38,293 nucleotides of DNA, taken from positions 78,090-116,382 of the forward strand of contig NZ_HG315671.1 of the NCBI RefSeq assembly GCF_000723205.1, read 5' to 3'. The DNA comes from Formosa agariphila KMM 3901. GTDB lineage: Bacteria; Bacteroidota; Bacteroidia; Flavobacteriales; Flavobacteriaceae. The number at the start of each line of letters is the position of its first letter. Position 1 is the stretch's first letter. Made by a program: the position numbers and the translations under genes. Below the pieces are notes generated by a model, which was not told the origin of the DNA, ran no database searches, and saw nothing but the letters and a program-made list of their open reading frames with translations. Shown here piece by piece: positions 9,816 through 18,040 of the stretch.

Positions 9816-9844
9816 AAGGGTTTCGAGCAATCGGAACCTTTTTT
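9816..9844 (+). terminator. Intrinsic terminator after tRNA-like remnant
   Basis: AAGG, a bulged G, then TTTCGA pairs with TCGGAACCTT around a GCAA tetraloop and is followed by a T tract. It has the usual form for a flavobacterial tRNA gene terminator. Confidence 0.6.
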
Positions 9845-10110
9845 GTTTTCTCATTTTCATAAAATTTGCTCAGTTTTTCGCAATTATAGGTGTAAAAACC
9901 AAAAGTTTTCAAATTTATTTGGTGTATCTCTTCATTAATTTCAATTGGGGTTTCGTGAGATTAAAGCCTACTTCTATAATAAAAAGATAAATTTTAGAGT
10001 TATTTTTTACACTATCCTAGCACCTTAATCAAATAAGGATTTACTAAATTAGTATCGATAATTTACAACAGCAACACACTAAACGAAAAGACCTATTAAT
10101 CCCCTAACAT

Positions 10111-11196
10111 ATGCTAATCCTTTTTTACATCTTATCGGCAGTATTTATTTTAGTCTCTGTATTGCCATTAATTCCGCATCAGCATTGGGTGTTTCGCGTC
10201 TGGGAGTTTGGACGAATTCAACTGCTAGTGCTTCAGTCGCTTATGCTAATATTAGGGTTAATATGCATTGCCGATAAAACAGCGCTAACTTGGATAACTT
10301 TACTAGCTCTAGTTGCTGTGTCCATTCATAACCTCATAATTTTAATTCCATACACACCCATTTACGGCAGAAAGAGTGAAGCTGGCGTTGCTCAGGATTC
10401 ACAAATCATATCTATTCTATCGGTAAATGTGTATCAGTTTAACGAGAAGTACGACGAGTTAATACAATTGGTTTTAGATGTTAAACCCGATATTTTTTTG
10501 ACAATGGAATCGAACCAAGCTTGGGAAGATGCTTTAACCGAAATTGAATCGTTGTATCCAAATCAGCAAAAAGTGGCTTTAGAGAATACCTATGGGATGC
10601 ATTTGTATACTAAACTCGATGTTGAATCTTTAAAGGTGCATTATTTTATTTCAGACGATTTGCCAAGTATAGAGGCGTGTCTATATACCGAAGATGGTGT
10701 GAAATTCACCTTTTTCGGCGTGCATCCGCCGCCGCCAAGTCCTAGTGAAGAAGATACGTCTAGAGAGCGCGATGGCGAATTGTTAGCTTTAGGAAAACGT
10801 GTTTTAGCTACCGAAAGCCCTGTTATTGTGGTTGGAGATTTTAACAATGTGGCATGGGCAAAATCTTCGATATTGTTTAGAAAAACTTCACAATTACTAG
10901 ATCCTAGAATCGGTCGTGGATTTGTATCTACATTCCATGCAAAATATAGATTACTCAGATTTCCTATTGATTTATGTTTTCACTCGCCAAACATTTTTAT
11001 TCAAGATTTTAAAACCTTAGGTAATATTGGGAGTGATCATTTACCACTCTTTTGTAATTTCTTTATCAATGAAAAAGAACATATGAAAGAAGATGAAGTT
11101 GAAACTTTAAATACAGATGAAGAAGAGGAAGTAGAAGAGATGATTGAAGATGGGAATGAAGAGGATGGAGATCGTCCTGCTGTCGCTTCAGAGTAA
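10111..11196 (+). CDS. Membrane-anchored endonuclease/exonuclease/phosphatase family protein
   Basis: A 361-residue protein. Three hydrophobic segments (about 2-20, 36-53 and 58-75) form an N-terminal membrane anchor. An EEP (Mg-dependent DNase I/sphingomyelinase-like) domain follows at about 95-325: SVNVYQFN, a Glu in LTMESNQAW, GVHPPPPSP, VVGDFNNVAW (catalytic Asp/Asn) and the terminal GSDHLPLF (catalytic Asp-His). The C-terminus is a highly acidic tail (EDEVETLNTDEEEEVEEM). Such proteins are phosphodiesterases of unknown substrate in most Bacteroidota. The tail overlaps the next open frame or lies about 200 bases before it, depending on which start is used there. Confidence 0.85.
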   Translation: MLILFYILSAVFILVSVLPLIPHQHWVFRVWEFGRIQLLVLQSLMLILGLICIADKTALTWITLLALVAVSIHNLIILIPYTPIYGRKSEAGVAQDSQIISILSVNVYQFNEKYDELIQLVLDVKPDIFLTMESNQAWEDALTEIESLYPNQQKVALENTYGMHLYTKLDVESLKVHYFISDDLPSIEACLYTEDGVKFTFFGVHPPPPSPSEEDTSRERDGELLALGKRVLATESPVIVVGDFNNVAWAKSSILFRKTSQLLDPRIGRGFVSTFHAKYRLLRFPIDLCFHSPNIFIQDFKTLGNIGSDHLPLFCNFFINEKEHMKEDEVETLNTDEEEEVEEMIEDGNEEDGDRPAVASE

Positions 11197-11761
11197 ATAT
11201 AGCCCTAGTTGGGGCATATTTCTTCTCGGTTTTAATTATTTATTGCTCACCATTTTAAGCCAGAAAGGCTTTCTTAATTATTGGCTTAACTTACTTTTAT
11301 ACGTGCTTATACTTCATGTTTTAACAGGTTTAATCAATACGATAAGTAACTTGAAATTAGGAATATTTGAAAAAAAGTTTGAAATTCGTCGCGTGAAAAC
11401 AGCAACACTATTTTTAGCAGTATTTTTACTTGTTAAGCCACTAATCCCTTTAGTGGAGTACGCTGCGTTTTACGATTACATTAAAAACGAACTTTGTGAA
11501 AATAAAGAAGTCGTTGAAATGCAATGTAATGGAAAGTGTCATTTAGCCAAAGAAGTTGCTAAAATGTCCGATTCACCAGAGAATGGTTCAGACAAAAAAC
11601 AAGTATCCATAGAAACTATGGTGGTCTTTTATCAAAAAATTTCAGAACACGTTGTTACTCCAATAGTATTTTACTCTAATAAAGAGCAGATCTCTTCAGA
11701 ATATAACCTGAATTATTCTTATTTAAATTTAGACGCTGTATTTCATCCGCCTCGCGTTTAA
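11150..11761 (+). CDS. Small Cys-rich membrane protein of the copper locus (start uncertain)
   Basis: The recognisable part begins at a GTG at 11393 (MKTATLFLAVFLLVKPL): one N-terminal membrane segment, VEYAAFYDYI, then CENKEVVEMQCNGKCHLAKEV, with three Cys in the pattern C-x9-C-x3-C. Short proteins with CNGKCHL are familiar in Flavobacteriia next to TonB receptors and copper genes; their function is not established, and metal binding is a guess. The open frame extends upstream to ATG codons at 11150, 11156 and 11165 (TTG at 11144), adding about 80 hydrophobic residues and overlapping the previous gene. That extension may be real or may be AT-rich non-coding DNA read in frame. I give the long form; the 122-residue GTG form is a serious alternative. 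Confidence 0.6.
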   Translation: MGMKRMEIVLLSLQSKYSPSWGIFLLGFNYLLLTILSQKGFLNYWLNLLLYVLILHVLTGLINTISNLKLGIFEKKFEIRRVKTATLFLAVFLLVKPLIPLVEYAAFYDYIKNELCENKEVVEMQCNGKCHLAKEVAKMSDSPENGSDKKQVSIETMVVFYQKISEHVVTPIVFYSNKEQISSEYNLNYSYLNLDAVFHPPRV

Positions 11762-12078
11762 TTGCCTTATTGTTTTTATAGTGTTTGGGTGTAAATGGTT
11801 ATTTACATCTGTATGTATACGTTCTATTTTGAATGTGTACTTCCTACTGTACTAAAAACATATGTAATCTACAGTCTTTCTAGTTTTATCAGTATTACAA
11901 AGATATTGCCTTGTGCTTTATATTTAAAGTACGCCCGAGTAACATGCTGTAAACTCGTACTATTAAGAGATTTCTATAGATTATACTAAGGCCTATTTAC
12001 GATGTTTTTTAAAAAGAAAAAATAAATCGAAGCATTCTCGACTTGTCTCGTTTGTGTAGGATTAAAAGTCTTTAAGCC
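11762..12078. other. 317-bp intergenic region
   Basis: I see no gene, RNA or strong hairpin here. A 64-codon open frame (11795-11989) has composition expected from random AT-rich DNA. The region presumably holds the promoter of the lipoprotein-receptor-MbnP genes, but I cannot point to a good TAnnTTTG motif. Confidence 0.5.
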
Positions 12079-13002
12079 ATGAAATTTCCTAAATTTCTTG
12101 TAATTGCAATGTGTATTGTGGTTGCGTCTTGTACTATTGAAAAAACCGATTACGAAGCTGAAATAGCTACCGAAACCACCGAATATTTTGAGTTCGAAGA
12201 GGTAAGTAATCTAATTAGTGGAGAGTATGCAGTTAGTATAGAAGCTTTAAACGGCACGCTATATAAAGGGTATAACGAAATTCGTGTAAAAATTTTCAAT
12301 ACTCAAACAGCCGAACGTTTAGAAAATTCGGAGGTTACTTTTTTACCTATACTTACAGATGCTAATGGTAATAAATCTTCTTGTCCGCATCTATATAATT
12401 TAGACTATGTGGCAACAGAAGACTATTATTTAGGGTATGCAGTTTTTACTAGTGAAAGTGATACTACGGTGAGCTGGCAGGCATATATAGATTTTAAAGA
12501 TGGTTCTCAATCGTTCGCTATTAATCAACCAATTACTATTGAAGAGCAAACTAACATGAATCTAAATATGACTGCTTTCACTGGTAATGACGACGAGCAA
12601 TACATTATTGCATTAGTGTCGCCGCAAAGTCCAGGAGTTTCAGAAAACGATTTGGTTGCCGGAATTTATAAGTACAATAAGCCAGAAGAACCAGCAGGAA
12701 CCTTTCCAGACTTATCTCAATATTCTTACTCTATAGTTCAAGATTATACCTTGGTATTAGACCCAAGAATGCCAGAACCTTCTATGGGGAATCATTCGTC
12801 GCCTAATAATCAAGATTTAACACAGCAAAGCGATAGTTTGTATCATGGTGTGGTGAATTATACAATGACAGGAAATTGGACTTTAAATTTTATTCTTCAG
12901 AATGAAAATGGAAAAATAATTAAAGGCACGTTAGTACCAACAGATTTTACACCAGGAATAGAGGGCGTAAAAAGCGAACTTTTTATAGACATCTTATTCT
13001 AG
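12079..13002 (+). CDS. Lipoprotein with Met/His-rich YtkA-like segment
   Basis: A 307-residue lipoprotein: hydrophobic N-terminus and lipobox VASC with the lipidated Cys at 18. Two beta-rich halves follow, with LYKGYNEIRVKIF near residue 60 and, in the second half, DPRMPEPSMGNHSSPNNQ followed by YHGVVNYTMTGNWTLNF. The latter resembles the YtkA/FixH-like fold, in which an M--MG-H-SP segment precedes a Y-G-V-F-M-G-W motif; Met and His there suit Cu(I) binding. It lies three bases before a copper-type TonB receptor and is surely co-expressed with it, so it may act as a surface or periplasmic copper-binding partner. Role inferred from motif and context. Confidence 0.75.
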   Translation: MKFPKFLVIAMCIVVASCTIEKTDYEAEIATETTEYFEFEEVSNLISGEYAVSIEALNGTLYKGYNEIRVKIFNTQTAERLENSEVTFLPILTDANGNKSSCPHLYNLDYVATEDYYLGYAVFTSESDTTVSWQAYIDFKDGSQSFAINQPITIEEQTNMNLNMTAFTGNDDEQYIIALVSPQSPGVSENDLVAGIYKYNKPEEPAGTFPDLSQYSYSIVQDYTLVLDPRMPEPSMGNHSSPNNQDLTQQSDSLYHGVVNYTMTGNWTLNFILQNENGKIIKGTLVPTDFTPGIEGVKSELFIDILF

Positions 13003-13005
13003 AGT

Positions 13006-14991
13006 ATGAAACGGATAACACTAGCATTATTATTTATAAGTACAGTTTTAACTGCTCAAAACACACCTATAGCTAACGATAGTACAGATGTTGTTTTAGA
13101 TGAGGTTTTAATTGTTGCGGCTAAAAAATCTAAAATTGAAACAGACATGAAAATGGCTGTTTCGGTAGATGAATTTTTAGCATCGTCAGATAATATAAGC
13201 TTTATTAAACGTGGTGCTTACGCATGGGAGCCGTTACTCAATAATATGAGTACAGAACGTTCTTCGGTAACTATTGATGGAATGCATGTCTTTGGTGCGT
13301 GTACCGATAAAATGGACCCGATAACCTCGTATGTCGAAAGTAATAATCTTTCAGATATCGATATAAAATCGGGACAAGAAGGAAGCATGCACGGCGCAAC
13401 AGTTGCTGGAAGTATCGATTTAAAGCGTAAAAGTACAGCCTTCGGACTTACTAAAGATTGGAGTGGTGCGTATCAAACAGGATACGAGTTTAATAACAAT
13501 CAGTTTTTTAACCTCGGAAATGTATCGTATTCAAGCGATAAATTGGTTGCAGACGGAAGTATTTCTTATCGTACAGCAGGAAACTATACCGACGGTAATA
13601 ATGATGAGGTAAACCATTCGCAATTCAAGAAGTTCAATACTTCTTTAGGCGTAGCTTATAAAACAAGTGAGTTGTCATCTGTGCGTGTCGATGCTATTTT
13701 CGATAAAGCTAAAGATGTGGGGTATCCAGCACTGCCTATGGATTTATCGCTGTCTAGAGCATTAATTACATCTGTAGCTTACAAGAAATTTTTTGAAGAT
13801 AAACTTTTAAAAGTATGGGATACTAAGATGTATTATAATGCTATAGAGCATTATATGGACGACACCACCCGACCAGAAAATTTAGTGCATATGGATATGC
13901 CAGGTTGGAGTACCACTTACGGTTTGTTGTCTTCAATTAATTTGAAAGCAGAAAATTATGCAGCAGAAATTCAGTTAAATGCCTACGATAATTTATCTAT
14001 TGCTGAAATGCGTATGTATCCTCAAGACCGTAGCGAAACGACTATGTTTGCTTACAGTTGGCCATGGGTAACTACGCGTTATGCTGGATTGTCTATGAGT
14101 AATTCTTGGGATATTTCTGATAAAAGTTTGTTGAATTTTGGCGGAACTTTGGGTATCAATTACAACTATTCAAAGTATATAGAATTCAATTGGATTTTTC
14201 ATCCTGGAGCTTCTCAAGAGAAAACACGTTTTCTACCTAATGTATATGCAAGCTATCAGCTAGAAATAGAACATTTTAATGCTTCGGTTGGTGGTGGTTA
14301 CGGCCATAGAGCGCCTTCTGTTTCAGAAGGTTATGGCTATTATATCTATAATAGTTTCGATAGATATGACTATATAGGTGACCCTGATTTAGAAAATGAA
14401 ATTTCTTATGAGGCCAATGCGAGTGCGGATTTTACATTTAAAAAAGGAGGAGTTAAAGCTCAAGTAAACTATTTCTATATTCAGAATTACATCATCGGAA
14501 GAATTTTAAGTCAAGGGAGTCCTATGAATTATCAATCGGTTGGCGTTAAAGGCTACACCTCTTTAGATTATGCCACTTTATTCAATTTTTCAATGAATGC
14601 CAATTATGCTATTTTAGATAATTTACATTGGGACGGAACCTTAACTTATGCCCGCGGATTAGATGATAATGAAAATAACTTGCCATTTATTCGTCCGCTT
14701 AGTTATCAAACCTCATTGCATTTTTCGTATAAAAAATTCGGATTTCTAACATCGCTAAATGGCGATTTAGAACAAATAGATTATAGTCCAGAATACGGAG
14801 AAGATGAAACGCCTGCCTATACCAATTGGAACTTTTCTGCAGATTACACTTTTTATATAAAGGATTATAAAACCGTAGTTCAGCTAGGTGCCGAAAATAT
14901 TTTTAACACTTATTACAGCACTTATGCAGATTGGGGAAATATTCCAAGAATGGGGCGTAATATTTTCACATCATTAAAAATAAATTTTTAA
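13006..14991 (+). CDS. OprC-like TonB-dependent receptor, probable copper importer
   Basis: A 661-residue outer-membrane receptor: signal peptide to about TAQNT, TonB-box-like VVLDEVLIVAAK (29-40), plug domain to about 140, then a 22-strand-type barrel ending in an aromatic C-terminus (TSLKINF). The plug carries DGMHVFGACTDKMDP, with C99-x3-M103. The barrel region has H282-x-M284 (EHYM), a further H295-M296-x-M298, and GYPALPMD near 240. In Pseudomonas OprC, copper is bound by a CxxxM site plus an HxM site, so the match of both motifs argues for copper (ionic or chelated) as substrate. Neighbours MbnP and MbnH support this. There is no N-terminal carboxypeptidase-like domain, unlike SusC proteins. 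Confidence 0.88.
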   Translation: MKRITLALLFISTVLTAQNTPIANDSTDVVLDEVLIVAAKKSKIETDMKMAVSVDEFLASSDNISFIKRGAYAWEPLLNNMSTERSSVTIDGMHVFGACTDKMDPITSYVESNNLSDIDIKSGQEGSMHGATVAGSIDLKRKSTAFGLTKDWSGAYQTGYEFNNNQFFNLGNVSYSSDKLVADGSISYRTAGNYTDGNNDEVNHSQFKKFNTSLGVAYKTSELSSVRVDAIFDKAKDVGYPALPMDLSLSRALITSVAYKKFFEDKLLKVWDTKMYYNAIEHYMDDTTRPENLVHMDMPGWSTTYGLLSSINLKAENYAAEIQLNAYDNLSIAEMRMYPQDRSETTMFAYSWPWVTTRYAGLSMSNSWDISDKSLLNFGGTLGINYNYSKYIEFNWIFHPGASQEKTRFLPNVYASYQLEIEHFNASVGGGYGHRAPSVSEGYGYYIYNSFDRYDYIGDPDLENEISYEANASADFTFKKGGVKAQVNYFYIQNYIIGRILSQGSPMNYQSVGVKGYTSLDYATLFNFSMNANYAILDNLHWDGTLTYARGLDDNENNLPFIRPLSYQTSLHFSYKKFGFLTSLNGDLEQIDYSPEYGEDETPAYTNWNFSADYTFYIKDYKTVVQLGAENIFNTYYSTYADWGNIPRMGRNIFTSLKINF

Positions 14992-15035
14992 CAATTAATA
15001 TTAATTAGTAAATAACATTTAAACCAAAAAAAGAA

Positions 15036-15893
15036 ATGAAAAATTTTAAAAAGCACCTTTTATTACCAGTTGTCGCCTTAGCACTAGTATCTTGTAGCGA
15101 CGATGATATGCCTGTTGCAAATAATGTAACATTACAATTTGAAAACACATTTTCAGGAAGATCTATTGTATTAGGAGACGCAACTTCTAGTTCTGCAACT
15201 GTAAATACATCTGCAGAAAACCAAGTACACCACTTTTCTGAATTAAAATATGTAATTAGTAACATCCGTCTTATTAAAGCCGATGGTACCGAAATACCTT
15301 ACAATGTAAATAATTTAGATACTGGTGCAACTGTTGTTGACCAGGATAAACCTGAAACCTTACAATATGTTCTAAACAATATTCCAACTGCAGATTACAA
15401 TCAAATTAAATTTGGATTAGGTGTAAAATCTGAAATTAACACTTTAGACGAAGTAAGTTTTCCGAATTTTTACGCAACTGCTGGAGCAAATGACACCGAA
15501 ATGCACTGGGAATGGGGAACAGGATACCGTTTTACTAAAATTGAAGGATTCTACGATGCCGATAATAAAGCATTGTCTTTCCATTCTGGAAGTACTTTAG
15601 ATGGTGAAAAAGATGATGAATCATCTTATGTTCCAGGTTATGATGCTTATAGAGATATCACTTTAAATTTACCTTCTGTAGCAGTAGTTGGAAATAGCGG
15701 TCCAACAATTACAATTGAAGCTGATTTTGATAACTTATTAAGCGGAAAAACTTACACAATTATTTTAACCGATGCCAATGCAACGCCAAGTGCACATACA
15801 TCTATTTCAATGTCTAAATATGTAGACAATATTGGTGGTGATGGCGTTAGCGATATTACAGGCATGTTCTCTATACTTAGTGTAGAAAACTAA
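15036..15893 (+). CDS. MbnP-like copper-binding lipoprotein
   Basis: A 285-residue lipoprotein (lipobox LVSC, Cys 20, followed by SDDDM, an acidic stretch common in exported flavobacterial lipoproteins). The MbnP family core is clear: VTLQFENTFSG, HHFSELKYVISNIRLI (65-80), IKFGLGV, then MHWEWGTGYRFTKIEGF (156-172) and SFHSGS. In methanotroph MbnP a tryptophan is oxidised by MbnH to kynurenine to build a high-affinity copper site; the W158/W160 cluster or the nearby His/Met residues are candidates here. Start 44 bases after the receptor stop. It is followed by a strong terminator before the MbnH-like gene. Confidence 0.88.
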   Translation: MKNFKKHLLLPVVALALVSCSDDDMPVANNVTLQFENTFSGRSIVLGDATSSSATVNTSAENQVHHFSELKYVISNIRLIKADGTEIPYNVNNLDTGATVVDQDKPETLQYVLNNIPTADYNQIKFGLGVKSEINTLDEVSFPNFYATAGANDTEMHWEWGTGYRFTKIEGFYDADNKALSFHSGSTLDGEKDDESSYVPGYDAYRDITLNLPSVAVVGNSGPTITIEADFDNLLSGKTYTIILTDANATPSAHTSISMSKYVDNIGGDGVSDITGMFSILSVEN

Positions 15894-15906
15894 ATCTATA
15901 CAATTG

Positions 15907-15945
15907 GAGTCGGCTAGGTTTAAACATTTAGCCGATTCTTTTTTA
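15907..15945 (+). terminator. Intrinsic terminator between mbnP-like and mbnH-like genes
   Basis: A 10-bp stem (GAGTCGGCTA with TAGCCGATTC, one G-U pair), 11-base loop and a T tract. It lies inside the copper locus, so the peroxidase gene may receive less transcript than the MbnP-like gene or need its own promoter. Confidence 0.8.
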
Positions 15946-15971
15946 TAATTAAAACCATACCTTTTTTTAAT

Positions 15972-16991
15972 ATGAAACAATTATTACGAACAATTGTTAT
16001 AGCACTAGTTTTAACATCATGTAGTGACGATGATTCCGAATATGTTTCTTATAATAATCCGGAACTAGAGTTGACTATTCCATTGGATTTTCCGGAGTTA
16101 AATAATTCAGTATATTCTAATGTGCCTACCCAATACGGTGTAGAATTAGGTGAAAAGTTATTTAATGAAAAACTATTGAGCGCAGATAACACAATCTCGT
16201 GTGCAAGTTGTCACATGCAGGAGCGTGCTTTTGCAGATTACAATACAAAAGGTATAGGTATAGAAGATAGAGTAGGACTTCGGAATCCGCCACCGGTTCA
16301 GAATATGGCATTTATGCAGGTTTATAATTGGGACGGAAATATGAGGAAATTAGAAGATCAGGTACTTGTTCCTATAATAACGCATTTTGAAATGGATTCC
16401 TCTATTTTAGAAGTTATCGCTAAACTTGATGCCGATGGTTCGTATTCCGAATTATTCAATAAAGCGTTTAGTGGTGAAGGCATTACAGCCGACGGTATTT
16501 ACAATAGTATTGCGCAGTTTGAGTACACTCTAATTTCTGCTAATAGTAAGTACGACAAAGTTAAACGAGGCGAAGGTGAAACCTTTACAACTGCAGAAGC
16601 TCAAGGCTATGCTGTTTTTCAAGACAAGTGTATAAGTTGCCATAGTACAGAATTATTTACCGATCAAAGTTTTAGAAATATTGGGTTTCCCTTAAATCCA
16701 GATCAGGAAGAAGCAGGTCGCGCAAGAGTTACCGGTGAAGTTGACGATTATATGCGCTTTCGAGTACCATCGTTACGTAACATAGCTTATACAGCACCTT
16801 ACGGAAGTTTTGGACAGTTTGCAACATTAGCAGAAGTTCTAGATTATCTAGATGCTGGTGTTTTAGAGGCCGATAATTTAGATCCTATTTTAAAAGATAA
16901 TGATAATAGAATTCCGCTTACCGAAGTCGAAAAAGTAAATCTTATTGCTTTTATGAACACACTAAGTGATGCAGAATTTATTGGACGCTAG
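15972..16991 (+). CDS. MbnH-like diheme cytochrome c peroxidase family lipoprotein
   Basis: A 339-residue lipoprotein (LTSC, Cys 17) with two CxxCH heme c sites: C77-x2-C80-H81 and C220-x2-C223-H224. Family features include LGEKLFNEKLLSADNTISCASCH, GLRNPPPVQN, a Trp-containing YNWDG motif (119-122), FRVPSLRNIAYTAPYGS and DYL. This is the CcpA/MauG/MbnH superfamily. MbnH enzymes form a bis-Fe(IV) state and oxidise a Trp of their partner MbnP. Pairing with the gene just upstream makes that role likelier than peroxide detoxification; still, a plain peroxidase cannot be excluded from sequence alone. Confidence 0.88.
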   Translation: MKQLLRTIVIALVLTSCSDDDSEYVSYNNPELELTIPLDFPELNNSVYSNVPTQYGVELGEKLFNEKLLSADNTISCASCHMQERAFADYNTKGIGIEDRVGLRNPPPVQNMAFMQVYNWDGNMRKLEDQVLVPIITHFEMDSSILEVIAKLDADGSYSELFNKAFSGEGITADGIYNSIAQFEYTLISANSKYDKVKRGEGETFTTAEAQGYAVFQDKCISCHSTELFTDQSFRNIGFPLNPDQEEAGRARVTGEVDDYMRFRVPSLRNIAYTAPYGSFGQFATLAEVLDYLDAGVLEADNLDPILKDNDNRIPLTEVEKVNLIAFMNTLSDAEFIGR

Positions 16992-17032
16992 CTGAATTAA
17001 TATATCTGATATAGTTAATTTTGAAAGAATAA

Positions 17033-17875
17033 CTATGGGTTTATGAAGGTTGAAACACTGTCAACTACTTCTTGTAATTCAATTGTTAATTGGCTTGTTT
17101 CCCACGGGTGAGATGTTTCAAATACATGATTAGCACCTTCAATAATTTTCAATTCACTATTTGGATTCCATTTGTGCAAATTATAAGCTTCTTCAACTTT
17201 AACACTAGTATCGTTATCGCCATGAATAATAAGATGAGGTATGTTTAAATGAGACGCGGCACGTTTTATATTTAAACGATTTTTATGTGTTTCAAAATCT
17301 TCAAAAAACTGATAATAATGAGGCATATTTTGTTTTGTTCTGCCGTTAACAACATATTCCACACCGTCTGTTTTCCATTGCTTTAGTGCCTCTCCGCTAG
17401 ACATTCTACTTTCGTAATCGCTTACACCTGCCAAACTAATAATACGGGTAATGCGACTATCTTCTTCTGCTTTTATAGTAACAATTCCTCCGCCTCGGCT
17501 ATGGCCAATTAGATTAATGTTGTTTATGTTAGCTTCGGTATGGTATGGGGTGGCAGTTGTAATCCAATCGATTACCGATTTTAAATCGTCTAGTTCTTTG
17601 CTGTAGTTATTTTCTCCAAAGGCTTCTAAGTCTGGAAAGTCTATAGGCTGTTCTGCTGTACCTCCGTTATGAGAGAAATTGAATTTTACAAAGAAGTAAC
17701 CCGCATTGGCAAAGGCTTCAGCCATTAAATTCCAAGCGCCCCAGTCTTTAAATCCTTTATAGCCATGACAAAAGATTATTATGGGTTTAGGTACATGGTT
17801 TTCTGTGTAAAACACATCTGTTAAAATAGGTTTATTGTGTATTCCTTTAAGCGGATTGTTAGTAAGGCGTTTCAT
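17033..17875 (-). CDS. Alpha/beta hydrolase
   Basis: The 280-residue form begins at MKRLTNNPLKG; a start seven codons upstream is possible. Fold signatures: IIIFCHGYKGFKDWG (oxyanion region), the nucleophile elbow GHSRGGG, HGDNDTSV (acid) and GANHVFE (catalytic His). No signal peptide, so cytoplasmic. It resembles the dienelactone-hydrolase/acyl-esterase group; the substrate is unknown. Convergent with the MbnH-like gene, 41 bases between stops. Confidence 0.82.
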   Translation of the reverse strand: MKRLTNNPLKGIHNKPILTDVFYTENHVPKPIIIFCHGYKGFKDWGAWNLMAEAFANAGYFFVKFNFSHNGGTAEQPIDFPDLEAFGENNYSKELDDLKSVIDWITTATPYHTEANINNINLIGHSRGGGIVTIKAEEDSRITRIISLAGVSDYESRMSSGEALKQWKTDGVEYVVNGRTKQNMPHYYQFFEDFETHKNRLNIKRAASHLNIPHLIIHGDNDTSVKVEEAYNLHKWNPNSELKIIEGANHVFETSHPWETSQLTIELQEVVDSVSTFINP

Positions 17876-17951
17876 AATAGCTAGGCTTAGAATCAAAAAA
17901 AAATCTCATTTAAAATTAAAACTTTTAAAGAGATTCAGCTAAATATAAAGC

Positions 17952-17985
17952 AAAAAAAAAGAGTGAGATAACCAGTCCCACTCTT
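17952..17985 (-). terminator. Intrinsic terminator of the secreted protein gene
   Basis: Read on the minus strand, AAGAGTG pairs with CACTCTT around a 13-base loop, followed by a run of T. It lies about 55 bases past the stop of the gene ending at 18041. Confidence 0.75.
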
Positions 17986-18040
17986 ACAAACAAACTAACT
18001 AATTGACATAGTTTAACTAACTATCTAATTAAAATTAAAA

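Larger units (their letters stand above)
9550..10110. other. 561-bp intergenic region
   Basis: No convincing gene. Contents: a 9-bp inverted repeat CCCTCTTTT (9559-9567) / AAAAGAGGG (9645-9653), the right arm followed shortly by a T-rich run, which could end the upstream operon; a tRNA-like remnant (9740-9804); an intrinsic terminator (9816-9844). A 60-codon open frame starting at 9808 begins inside the terminator stem and is composed like random AT-rich DNA. No clear promoter for the next gene was seen. Confidence 0.6.

Noticed and set aside
9808-9990. 60-codon open frame in the intergenic region
   Set aside because: It starts inside the spacer/terminator of the tRNA-like remnant, and its product is composed like random AT-rich DNA.
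11795-11989. 64-codon open frame before the lipoprotein gene
   Set aside because: No family likeness, composition of random AT-rich DNA, no promoter or ribosome site.
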